Part shown: piece by piece, positions 47,411 through 54,707 of the stretch
Position numbering within the stretch: the stretch's first letter is position 1
How the letters are laid out: the number at the start of each line of letters is the position of its first letter
NCBI RefSeq assembly: GCF_022180365.1
Contig: NZ_BQKV01000026.1
Span: 53,103 to 117,102, forward strand
DNA: 64,000 nucleotides
Source: Faecalibacterium gallinarum
GTDB lineage: Bacteria; Bacillota; Clostridia; Oscillospirales; Ruminococcaceae
Direction of reading: 5' to 3'
Translations under genes and position numbers: made by a program
Notes under the pieces: model-generated
Seen by the model: the letters and a program-made list of their open reading frames with translations, nothing else
Told to the model about the DNA's origin: nothing
Database searches by the model: none

Positions 47411-47586
47411 ACAGCAAGGGACAAAACCTTGGAACTGTAAAAATCTTTTTCTTCTTGTTCAGAGATATTGAGCGCAGGCCATTCCTCCTCCGGCTGCTCT
47501 CCTTCTCAGCTGTTCGGTCTGCGCTGCACAGGCAATATCTCAAATGTGTGTGCAAAAAAACCCGTCGATTCCGACGGGTTTTTTTG
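47411..47586 (+). ncRNA. Predicted small regulatory RNA (about 175 nt)
   Basis: This segment has a promoter in front and a perfect terminator at the end, and no reading frame with a ribosome site. Folding by eye gives a 5' hairpin CAAGG/CCTTG (about 47415-47431), a U-rich linker, and a long hairpin: 9 bp (47462-47470 with 47533-47541), a 7-nt bulge (47526-47532), then 10 bp with one G-U (47471-47480 with 47516-47525). Its 35-nt loop is pyrimidine-rich and includes CCTCCTCC (47484-47491), complementary to Shine-Dalgarno sequences. C-rich loops of this kind are used by known Gram-positive small RNAs to block translation. It does not fit 6S, SRP, RNase P or tmRNA. It could alternatively be a terminated leader of yerC. 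Confidence 0.6.
47554..47586 (+). terminator. Terminator of the small RNA
   Basis: A perfect 14-bp stem (seven A plus CCCGTCG, 47554-47567, with 47572-47585) and a 4-nt loop; the 3' arm itself is the T tract. Confidence 0.9.
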
Positions 47587-47613
47587 TTTGTGGGGATTGC
47601 CCGAAACAGCGGC

Positions 47614-47642
47614 TTGACTTCGTCACTTTCCTGTGCTAAAGT
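47614..47642 (+). promoter_or_regulatory. Promoter of yerC
   Basis: TTGACT (47614-47619) and TAAAGT (47637-47642), 17-nt spacer, about 45 nt before the yerC start. Confidence 0.62.
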
Positions 47643-47689
47643 GGAGGGGAACTTATAGGGCAATCTACGGAGGGAGGACCCATCTTAAT

Positions 47690-47995
47690 ATGGCAGAAAA
47701 AAAACCCAGACGAAACGAACTGACCGACGCACTCTTCGACGCGATCCTGAGCCTGGAAACCCGGGAGGAGTGTTACAACTTTTTCGAGGACCTGTGTACG
47801 GTGAAAGAGCTCTCGGACATGGCCCAGCGGCTGGCCGCCGCCAAGATGCTGCTGGACGGCTGCACCTATGAGCAGATTGTAAAATCCGCCGAGATCAGCA
47901 CCGCCACCATCAGCCGGATCAACCGCTGCATCCAGTACGGGCCGGGCGGATACCGCCAAACCATTGAAAAAAGCCGCGAACAGACCAAAAAATAA
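47690..47995 (+). CDS. yerC: YerC/YecD family TrpR-related protein
   Basis: 101 residues. The helical region with LSLETREECYNFFEDLCTV, a helix-turn-helix (LSDMAQRLAAAKMLLDGCTYEQI, KSAEISTATISRINRCIQYG) and GPGGYR ending are characteristic of YerC, a TrpR-like DNA-binding protein whose targets are not well known. ATG 47690 follows GGAGGGAGG by 12 nt; the extended frame upstream runs into the promoter. It may control the adjacent small RNA or the downstream gene, but nothing in the sequence proves this. Confidence 0.88.
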   Translation: MAEKKPRRNELTDALFDAILSLETREECYNFFEDLCTVKELSDMAQRLAAAKMLLDGCTYEQIVKSAEISTATISRINRCIQYGPGGYRQTIEKSREQTKK

Positions 47996-48072
47996 GCGTT
48001 CAGGGCGCACATCTGCAGCAGATGGTGCATACATTGGCGTAAACCCATATCCAGAAAGGAAGGTTTTACGCT

Positions 48073-48423
48073 ATGACAGTATCGAATACAAACGCCATGA
48101 ATTCCATGAACAACGCCTGCGCCTCCTGCCCGGGCTTTGTCTCCAAGTCGATGGATGAGGTCATCCTCAACCTGCTGGAGAGCATCGCCATGCAGGAGAA
48201 CGCCTTGAGCCACATCCTCTGCGCAGAGAGCCAGAAGATGCAGACCGCTATGGAGATGGACGGCCTGGATCTGTGCAAGCTGCTGGAGATCAACGACTCC
48301 GCCACCAATATGGTCCACGCCGTCGCCAATCTGGAGCTGGCCCTCAAGGATAAGCTGGAGTTTGTGACCAACAACTTCTGCTATTCTTCCTGCGATGACG
48401 ACGACGACAACGACGACTGCTGA
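48073..48423 (+). CDS. Small Cys-containing acidic protein, possibly spore-surface related
   Basis: 116 residues, no signal peptide or membrane segment. It has an N-terminal NACASCPG motif, an amphipathic helical core (DEVILNLLESIAMQENALS, HILCAESQKMQ), six Cys in total and a striking end: CYSSCDDDDDNDDC. The core resembles segments found in small exosporium or coat-associated proteins of spore formers, but this is a recollection of pattern, not a family match. AAGGAAGG precedes ATG 48073. It sits between yerC and a terminator. Function unknown; the Asp run could bind metal. Confidence 0.6.
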   Translation: MTVSNTNAMNSMNNACASCPGFVSKSMDEVILNLLESIAMQENALSHILCAESQKMQTAMEMDGLDLCKLLEINDSATNMVHAVANLELALKDKLEFVTNNFCYSSCDDDDDNDDC

Positions 48424-48442
48424 CAAAACTTAATCTGCACCT

Positions 48443-48471
48443 GCCCGCCCCGCCCGGGGCGGGCTTTTTTG
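48443..48471 (+). terminator. Terminator after the acidic protein gene
   Basis: A 9-bp GC-only stem GCCCGCCCC/GGGGCGGGC (48443-48451/48456-48464), 4-nt loop, then six T. Confidence 0.9.
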
Positions 48472-48500
48472 CGCCAAAGCTCTGTGAAATACAGCGAGAA

Positions 48501-48511
48501 TGTGGTATACT
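48501..48511 (+). promoter_or_regulatory. Extended -10 promoter candidate of pcrA
   Basis: TATACT (48506-48511) preceded by TGTGG; no good -35 at 17 nt (TGTGAA). Placed 36 nt before the pcrA start. Confidence 0.5.
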
Positions 48512-48546
48512 GTTATTTGATTTACGAAAAGGAATGGGTAGACTGA

Positions 48547-51123
48547 ATGGCAACAGACTTGAGAACAGAATTTTGTACCCTCCGGGATACATACATCGAG
48601 CAGCAGTTCGGCCGTCTGAACGAGATGCAGCGGCGGGCGGTCTTTACCACCGAGGGCCCCCTCCTGATCCTGGCGGGGGCGGGCAGCGGCAAAACCACCG
48701 TGCTGGTCAACCGGATCGCCAACCTGATCCGGTTCGGCAGTGCCCACGGCAGCCGGGAGACCCCCCGGGAGGTGACGGCCGAGGACGTCCGCGCGCTGCG
48801 GGCGGCGGTGGATAACAAAACCCAGGCCCCCGCCTGGCTGGAGGGGATGCTCAGCCGCAGCCCGGTCCGCAGCTGGAACATCATGGCCATCACCTTCACC
48901 AACAAAGCCGCCGGGGAGCTTCGCAGCCGCCTGTGCGGGATGCTGGGGGAGGAGGCAGGGCAGGAGGTGTTTGCCTCCACCTTCCACTCGGCCTGCGTGC
49001 GGTTTTTGCGCCGGTATGCCGAGGAACTGGGCTGGCCCCGGAGTTTTACCATCTACGACACCGACGACGCCCAGCGGGTGATGAAGAACGTCTACAAAGA
49101 GCTGAATGTAGACGACAAGTTTCTCCCCGTCAAGTCGGCGCTGAATCAGCTCGGCCGCTGGAAGGACCAGCTGGTCAGCCCCGCCGAAGCAGCCCAGGCC
49201 AACGCCGGCAGCACCAAGGGTGCGCTGGCCGCCCGAATCTACGCCCAATACGAAAAGAAGCTGAAAGATGCGGGCGCCTTTGATTTCGACGATCTGATTT
49301 ACCAGACCGTGATTCTTTTGCGGGAGCACCCCGAGGTGCGCCAGTATTACCAGGAGCGTTACCGCTATCTGCTGGTGGACGAGTATCAGGATACCAGCGT
49401 GGCACAGTTCCAGCTGGTGAGCCTGCTGACCGGGCCGGAGCAGAACATCTGCGTGGTGGGCGACGACGACCAGAGCATCTACCGGTTCCGGGGCGCCACC
49501 ATTGAGAACATCCTCAACTTTGAGAAATATTACCCCCGCGCCCGGACCATCCGGCTGGAGCAGAACTACCGCTCCACCTCCAATATCCTCAACGCGGCCA
49601 ACTGTGTGATCTGCCACAACACCGAGCGAAAGGGCAAGGAGCTCTGGACCAACAACGGCGAGGGAGAAAAGGTTCATGTCTATCGGGCTGAGAACGAGTC
49701 CGACGAGGCCATGCACATTGCAGACGTCATCGGCCAGCACCTGCGGGCCGGGGGGCATCTGTCCGACCACGCGATCCTTTACCGGATGAACGCCCAGTCG
49801 GCCCCCATCGAAAACTACTTCACCCGGGCGGGCATCCCCCACAAGATTGTGGGCGGGCAGCGGTTTAACGACCGCAAAGAGGTTAAGGACATCCACTCCT
49901 ATATGTCCATTGTGGCCAACCCCCAGGACGACGTCCGACTGCGTCGGATCATCAATGAACCCGCCCGCAAGATCGGCGCCACCACCATCGAGACCATCGC
50001 CGAGCTGGCCGCCCAGGAGGGGGTCAGCATGCTGCACATCATCAGCCGGGCCGATCAGTATGCCCGGCTGTCCCGGGCCGTGATGCCGCTGCTCAGCTTC
50101 TACCAGATGTACCAGAAGCTCTGCGACGCGCTGGAAACCAGCCCCCTGGATCTCTTCGCCAGCCAGCTGATCGAGCTGACCGGCTATAAGCGGATGCTGG
50201 AACAGCAGGCCGCCCAGGGCCACGAGGACGCCGAGGACCGGCTGCAGAACCTGGGTCAGCTGGTGAATAACGTCAAAAACTACTGCGACCAGAAGGGGGT
50301 GGACGCCACCCTGGAGGGCTATCTCGAGGAAATCGCCCTGATCAGCGACATCGACAGCTACAACGAGGACAGCGACCAGGTGGTGCTGATGACCATTCAC
50401 TCCGCCAAGGGCCTGGAGTTTCCCTATGTCTTTTTGGTGGGCATGGAGGAAGGCGTTTTCCCCAGCGAGATGAGCAAGTACTCCGAGGCCGATTTGGAGG
50501 AGGAGCGCCGCCTGGCCTATGTGGGCATTACCCGGGCCAAAAAGGAACTGTATCTCTCCAACAGCGTCAGCCGGATGCTCTACGGCCAGACCCGCCGCAA
50601 CGAGCCCAGCCGGTTCTTGCGGGAGATTGAGCCCGAGTATCTGGAAGAGAGCTGCAGCCCCGCCCTGGAGCGTGCCAGCCGGATGGGCGGCTGGCGGCAG
50701 GATTACTCCGACACCGTCCCGGGCGGCGCATCGGGCTATTCCGGTCCGTCGGGCTGGGGCCGGACAGCGGCTTCCGGCGGCTTTGGCGCCGGTTACAGCC
50801 GCGCCGCCTACCTGAACCGGGAGTACAACGCCGGCGAGCAGCGCCCCGCCAGCCGGGGCTTTGGCGCCGGGTATGCCGCCCGGGGAACCGGAACCCCCGG
50901 CGCCTCTCGTCCGGCCCCCGCTGCCCCCGCCAAACCCACCCCGGGCAGCAAACGCTACGCTCCCGGGGACATTGTGATGCACAAGGTCTTTGGCCGGGGC
51001 AAGGTGCTGCGGGTGACCCCCGCCGCCGGGGATTTTATCGTGGAAATCAATTTTGAAAAGGTCGGCGTCAAAAAGACAATGGCAAACTTCGCCCCGCTGA
51101 CCAAAGTATCTTCGGAGGAGTGA
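48547..51123 (+). CDS. pcrA: ATP-dependent DNA helicase PcrA/UvrD
   Basis: 858 residues, longer than usual (about 720-750). SF1 motifs are complete: LNEMQRRAV (Q motif), AGAGSGKT (43-50), ITFTNKAA, DEYQDTS, GDDDQSIYRFRGA, LEQNYRS, TIHSAKGLEF and VGITRAKK. Extra length comes from an insert of about 45 residues between motifs I and Ia (61-108) and a Gly/Tyr/Ala-rich linker with two GFGAGY copies before the C-terminal Tudor-like domain (PGDIVMHKVFGRGKVLRV) that contacts RNA polymerase. It acts in repair, rolling replication and clearing of collisions. Confidence 0.95.
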   Translation: MATDLRTEFCTLRDTYIEQQFGRLNEMQRRAVFTTEGPLLILAGAGSGKTTVLVNRIANLIRFGSAHGSRETPREVTAEDVRALRAAVDNKTQAPAWLEGMLSRSPVRSWNIMAITFTNKAAGELRSRLCGMLGEEAGQEVFASTFHSACVRFLRRYAEELGWPRSFTIYDTDDAQRVMKNVYKELNVDDKFLPVKSALNQLGRWKDQLVSPAEAAQANAGSTKGALAARIYAQYEKKLKDAGAFDFDDLIYQTVILLREHPEVRQYYQERYRYLLVDEYQDTSVAQFQLVSLLTGPEQNICVVGDDDQSIYRFRGATIENILNFEKYYPRARTIRLEQNYRSTSNILNAANCVICHNTERKGKELWTNNGEGEKVHVYRAENESDEAMHIADVIGQHLRAGGHLSDHAILYRMNAQSAPIENYFTRAGIPHKIVGGQRFNDRKEVKDIHSYMSIVANPQDDVRLRRIINEPARKIGATTIETIAELAAQEGVSMLHIISRADQYARLSRAVMPLLSFYQMYQKLCDALETSPLDLFASQLIELTGYKRMLEQQAAQGHEDAEDRLQNLGQLVNNVKNYCDQKGVDATLEGYLEEIALISDIDSYNEDSDQVVLMTIHSAKGLEFPYVFLVGMEEGVFPSEMSKYSEADLEEERRLAYVGITRAKKELYLSNSVSRMLYGQTRRNEPSRFLREIEPEYLEESCSPALERASRMGGWRQDYSDTVPGGASGYSGPSGWGRTAASGGFGAGYSRAAYLNREYNAGEQRPASRGFGAGYAARGTGTPGASRPAPAAPAKPTPGSKRYAPGDIVMHKVFGRGKVLRVTPAAGDFIVEINFEKVGVKKTMANFAPLTKVSSEE

Positions 51124-51130
51124 AGGAAGT

Positions 51131-51913
51131 ATGATGACGGTTCGACTGATTGCGCACACACCGGAACCTGAAAAAGTGGTGGCTGCGGCGGCCAAGCTCT
51201 GCTACTCGGACGCCCACATCGAGGACCTTCTGGATGGTCTGGACGCCGAAAAGGCCGCCCGCTTCCTGGAGATGCTCAGCGATCTGGGCCACGCCAGCCC
51301 CCTGGAACATGCCAGCTTTACCTTCGGCATTGAGGGGGTCAGCCGGACGCTGCTGGCCCAGATCACCCGGCACCGGATCGCTTCTTTCAGCGTCCAGAGC
51401 CAGCGGTACGTCCGGCTGGACGATTTCCGCTATGTGGTTCCCCCTGAAATCGAGGCCATCCCCGAGGCAAAGGCGGCTTTTCTCGACAGCATGAAAGAGG
51501 ATGCCGCCCGCTACCTCGATCTTGTCGCCAAGCTGGAAGAGGCCCACACCGCCCGCCTGATGGAAGAAGGGCTGCCCGAAAAGCAGGCCCGGGCCAAGGC
51601 CTCCAAACAGGCCAACGAGGACGCCCGCTTTGTGCTGCCCAACGCCTGCGAGACAAAGATGGTGGTCACCATGAACGCCCGCAGCCTGCTGAACTTTTTC
51701 CGGCTGCGCTGTTGCGAGCGGGCCCAGTGGGAGATCCGGGCCCTGGCCGACGAAATGCTGCGGCTGGTCTATCCGGTTGTGCCCCATCTCTTCCGCACCG
51801 CCGGCCCCGGCTGCCTGGAAGGCCCCTGCCCGGAGGGCAAGATGTGCTGCGGCAGGACCGCTCAGGTGCGGGAGAAATACGCCCAGCTGAAAGCACAGGA
51901 GGCGGCCCGATGA
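51131..51913 (+). CDS. thyX: FAD-dependent thymidylate synthase
   Basis: 260 residues. The diagnostic ThyX motif RHRxxSxxxxSxR appears as RHRIASFSVQSQR. The enzyme makes dTMP from dUMP with FAD and methylene-THF, replacing ThyA. It lies 7 nt after pcrA, and its stop overlaps the start of tmk by 4 nt (ATGA), linking dTMP synthesis directly to its phosphorylation. The C-terminus has a Cys-rich GPGCLEGPCPEGKMCCG stretch that could bind metal. Confidence 0.95.
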   Translation: MMTVRLIAHTPEPEKVVAAAAKLCYSDAHIEDLLDGLDAEKAARFLEMLSDLGHASPLEHASFTFGIEGVSRTLLAQITRHRIASFSVQSQRYVRLDDFRYVVPPEIEAIPEAKAAFLDSMKEDAARYLDLVAKLEEAHTARLMEEGLPEKQARAKASKQANEDARFVLPNACETKMVVTMNARSLLNFFRLRCCERAQWEIRALADEMLRLVYPVVPHLFRTAGPGCLEGPCPEGKMCCGRTAQVREKYAQLKAQEAAR

Positions 51914-52575
51914 GCCAGGGGAAACTGATCGTCATTGAGGGGCTGGACGGCAGCGGCAAGGCCACCCAGGCAAAGCTCCTGGCCCAGGCTCTGACGGAGG
52001 CCGGGCAAAAGGTGCGGGAGATTACCTTCCCGAATTATGAGAGCGACTCCTCGGCCCTGGTGCGGATGTACCTGGCCGGACAGTTCGGCGAGAAACCCGA
52101 CGATGTGAACGCCTATGCGGCTTCCAGCTTTTTCGCGGTGGACCGCTACGCCAGCTATAAGACCAACTGGGGCAGCTTTTACGAAGCGGGGGGCATTGTC
52201 ATCGCGGACCGGTATACCACCTCCAATGCGGTGCACCAGTGCTCGAAGCTCCCGCCGGAAGAGTGGGATACGTTCCTCGACTGGCTGTTCGACTACGAGT
52301 TCCGGCTGCTGGGGCTGCCCGCGCCGGACCGGGTGTTCTATCTCCGGGTGGACCCGGCGGTCAGCCAGCAGCTGATGACCGGCCGCTACCACGGCGACGA
52401 GAGCAAAAAGGATATTCACGAAAAAGATCTGGCTTATCTGGCCCACAGCCGCTGCGCGGCAGAATACTGCGCCCAGAGATACCGCTGGGAGGCGATCAAC
52501 TGCACCCATGGGGGGCAGATGCGCTCCATCGAGGACATTCAGAGCGAGATCGTCCAGCGGCTCGGCGCACTGTAA
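51910..52575 (+). CDS. tmk: Thymidylate kinase (dTMP kinase)
   Basis: 221 residues. P-loop EGLDGSGKATQAKLL (8-22 region), DRYASY and the DR motif IADRYTTSNAVHQ, and FYLRVDP are present. It converts dTMP to dTDP. The start is ATG 51910, coupled to thyX by an ATGA overlap; the frame is open upstream but only as the thyX alternate frame. The lid region is of the longer type seen in some Clostridia. Confidence 0.93.
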   Translation: MSQGKLIVIEGLDGSGKATQAKLLAQALTEAGQKVREITFPNYESDSSALVRMYLAGQFGEKPDDVNAYAASSFFAVDRYASYKTNWGSFYEAGGIVIADRYTTSNAVHQCSKLPPEEWDTFLDWLFDYEFRLLGLPAPDRVFYLRVDPAVSQQLMTGRYHGDESKKDIHEKDLAYLAHSRCAAEYCAQRYRWEAINCTHGGQMRSIEDIQSEIVQRLGAL

Positions 52576-52630
52576 CAGGGCCATTTTGCAGCCCTTTGGA
52601 AAAAATGAGAGAAAGGGGAATCCTGATATT

Positions 52631-53446
52631 ATGTTTCGGTTGATGCAGCCGTCCGATCTGGCGGCTATGAAAGCTCTCTGGGAATGCAAGCGCGGCGAAC
52701 CGGCCGACTTTGCCGAGAAAGCCATCTGCCGTTTTGCCGGCACAGAAAACGCATACGTCGCGGAGGAAAACGGTCAGTTGCAGGCTTTGGTGCTGGCGGT
52801 TCCCATCTCCATCCGGGGGCGGGCCGGCAGTTATCTCTACGGCCTTTGCAGCACAGACAACGGCACCGCCGCCGGGCTGGTGGATTTTGTCTGCGCACAG
52901 CAGAAGCAGCGGGGAGCCGATTTCTCCGTAGTGGTGCCCTCGGGCGCCGCCCAGACCGAGTTTTTCCGCAGCCGCGGGTTTGCGCAGGCGTTCGCGCTGC
53001 GCTGCCTCAACCGGCCGGTCCGCCGGAACATCTGGAGCCAGGCCGAGTTTGACACCATAACCGCCAAGAATCTCTGTGAGCTGCGGCAGAAATACGCCCC
53101 CAACGCCGTTCAGATGGCGCCGGAACAGATGGCCATCGTGCTGGGAGATCTCTACTCCCGGGGGGCCACCCTTATTTCGGACAGCCACGGCTACGGTGTC
53201 TATTTCCGCCAGGATGATACACTCTATTTTGTGGAGCTTCTGGCAGAGGATGACCGCGCCGCCGAAACTCTGATGGAAGCGGCGCGGGAAAAGGAGATCA
53301 TCGTCGAAAAGGCGGTGGTCACCATCGGCGCGGCCCAAAACCTCTTTTTGGGGGAGGGGACCCGGATGGATTACGGCATGATCCGTTTTGAGGGGGCGCC
53401 CTTCGATGTCAGCGAGACCTATATGCGGCTGATGCTGGAAAATTAA
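52631..53446 (+). CDS. GNAT-type N-acetyltransferase (Eis-like layout)
   Basis: 271 residues. The N-terminal part follows the GNAT fold (FRLMQPSDLAAMKALWE, ENAYVAEENGQLQALVLAVPI, YLYGLCSTDNGTAAGL, VVPSGAAQTEFFRSRGF). A second domain of about 130 residues follows, as in two-domain Eis-like proteins. The substrate is unknown. ATG 52631 follows GAAAGGGG by about 12 nt. Upstream in-frame codons lie inside tmk and its intergenic gap. Confidence 0.78.
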   Translation: MFRLMQPSDLAAMKALWECKRGEPADFAEKAICRFAGTENAYVAEENGQLQALVLAVPISIRGRAGSYLYGLCSTDNGTAAGLVDFVCAQQKQRGADFSVVVPSGAAQTEFFRSRGFAQAFALRCLNRPVRRNIWSQAEFDTITAKNLCELRQKYAPNAVQMAPEQMAIVLGDLYSRGATLISDSHGYGVYFRQDDTLYFVELLAEDDRAAETLMEAAREKEIIVEKAVVTIGAAQNLFLGEGTRMDYGMIRFEGAPFDVSETYMRLMLEN

Positions 53447-53545
53447 AGCCGCTGCCCTCTGGTCATATCCGCCCCTTATCCCGGGCAACCTAGCTCGGGA
53501 TGTATCCATCAAACGATACGACAAAATTAAAGGAACGAGAAATTT

Positions 53546-54679
53546 ATGAGCAAACGGAATACAGGCGCGGCCCATGCTGCAAACAAACGACTCTGGCCCA
53601 AGGTGTTGCTGGTACTGCTGTTGGTGATTATCCTCGCAGCAGCCGCGGCGGCCCTCACGGTAAAAGGAGAGATCGAAGGCCGGGAGGATGGGGCCGATGT
53701 GACCGTAACCATCCAAAAAGGCAGCAGTGTCTCCGCCATCGCCGATGCGCTGGGCCAGGCCGGGGTAATCCGGTTCCCGCTGGTGTTCCGCTGGTATGTG
53801 AAGGAGCAGGGCGCTGCCGCCCAGCTGCAATACGGCACCTTTGAGCTGAAGGAGGGGCAGAGCTATGCCGCGGTGGTGGAGACTCTGTCGGTTTATGCTG
53901 CCGCCGAGTCCACCCGGCTGACCTTCCCCGAGGGGAGCACCGCCATCGCCATCGCCCAGAAGATGGAAGCCGCCGGCCTGTGCACGGCAGAAGAATTCCT
54001 GGAAGAAGCCAACCACGGCGATTTCAGCGAATATACTTTCTGGCAGTATGTGCCCGAGGACGCCGACGCCCCCGGCCGCTTCATGAAGTGCGAGGGATAT
54101 CTTTTCCCGGACACCTATGAGTTCTTGAACGACGGCACCGTCCACGACTATGTGGCCACCTTCTATGCCCGGTTTGACTCCATGATTACCGAGGAAATGT
54201 ACCAGGCTATGGAAGAGCAGGGGATGACCCTGCCCGAACTGATCACCCTGGCTTCCTTTGTTCAGGAAGAAGCCGGCAACGACCAGGACAGCAATGTGGC
54301 CCAGGTGTTCCGCAACCGTCTGGCCGAAGATTCCCCCCATCCGCTGCTCCAGAGCAACGCCTCCAGCTATATCCAGAACGATGAGGACAACAACTACCTC
54401 TGGAACTGGGTAGCCCCTTATTTTGGCGGATGGGAGAATATCCCGGCGGAAATTCTGGCCGCCTACGACACCTATTCCTGTGTCGGGCTGCCGGCAGGCC
54501 CCATCTCGAACCCCGGTCTGGACGCCATCAAGGCATCTCTTTGGCCCGACCCGGACCCCGAAGTAGAGGACTGCTATTTCTTTGTGACCGACCTGACCGG
54601 CCACTACTACTACGCACGCACTCTGTCCGAGCACAACGCCAACTGCCAAACTGCTTGGGCAGTGAATAAGGCCCTCTGA
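53546..54679 (+). CDS. mltG: Endolytic transglycosylase MltG
   Basis: 377 residues. One N-terminal membrane helix (about 19-39), a LysM-like segment (VTIQKGSSVSAIADALGQAGVI), then the YceG catalytic domain: FPEGSTAIAIAQKM, EGYLFPDTYEF, and the catalytic Glu242 in TLASFVQEEAGN, followed by AQVFRNRL and the C-terminal LPAGPISNPGLDAIKASL. It cuts nascent glycan strands and may end their synthesis. mltG followed by a U32 peptidase gene is a common Firmicutes order. A hairpin (about 53490-53515) precedes it. Confidence 0.94.
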   Translation: MSKRNTGAAHAANKRLWPKVLLVLLLVIILAAAAAALTVKGEIEGREDGADVTVTIQKGSSVSAIADALGQAGVIRFPLVFRWYVKEQGAAAQLQYGTFELKEGQSYAAVVETLSVYAAAESTRLTFPEGSTAIAIAQKMEAAGLCTAEEFLEEANHGDFSEYTFWQYVPEDADAPGRFMKCEGYLFPDTYEFLNDGTVHDYVATFYARFDSMITEEMYQAMEEQGMTLPELITLASFVQEEAGNDQDSNVAQVFRNRLAEDSPHPLLQSNASSYIQNDEDNNYLWNWVAPYFGGWENIPAEILAAYDTYSCVGLPAGPISNPGLDAIKASLWPDPDPEVEDCYFFVTDLTGHYYYARTLSEHNANCQTAWAVNKAL

Positions 54680-54707
54680 TCGGGCCCGGAAAGAGAGGAT
54701 CATTTTT

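Larger units (their letters stand above)
47316..47689. other. Intergenic region with a predicted small RNA gene
   Basis: 374 nt with no credible gene. It contains phased TTACA repeats, a strong promoter, an RNA-like segment ending in a perfect terminator, and a second promoter for yerC. Each is listed separately. Confidence 0.8.

Noticed and set aside
47411..47586. Identity as 6S RNA, SRP RNA or tmRNA
   Set aside because: The 5' and 3' ends do not pair as in 6S, the SRP helix 8 motif is missing, and no tag frame or tRNA-like end exists.
47293..47658. A 121-codon open frame on + (and an 84-codon frame on -) across the small RNA segment
   Set aside because: No ribosome site, it crosses a promoter and a perfect terminator, and the composition is not protein-like. 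The segment reads better as RNA.
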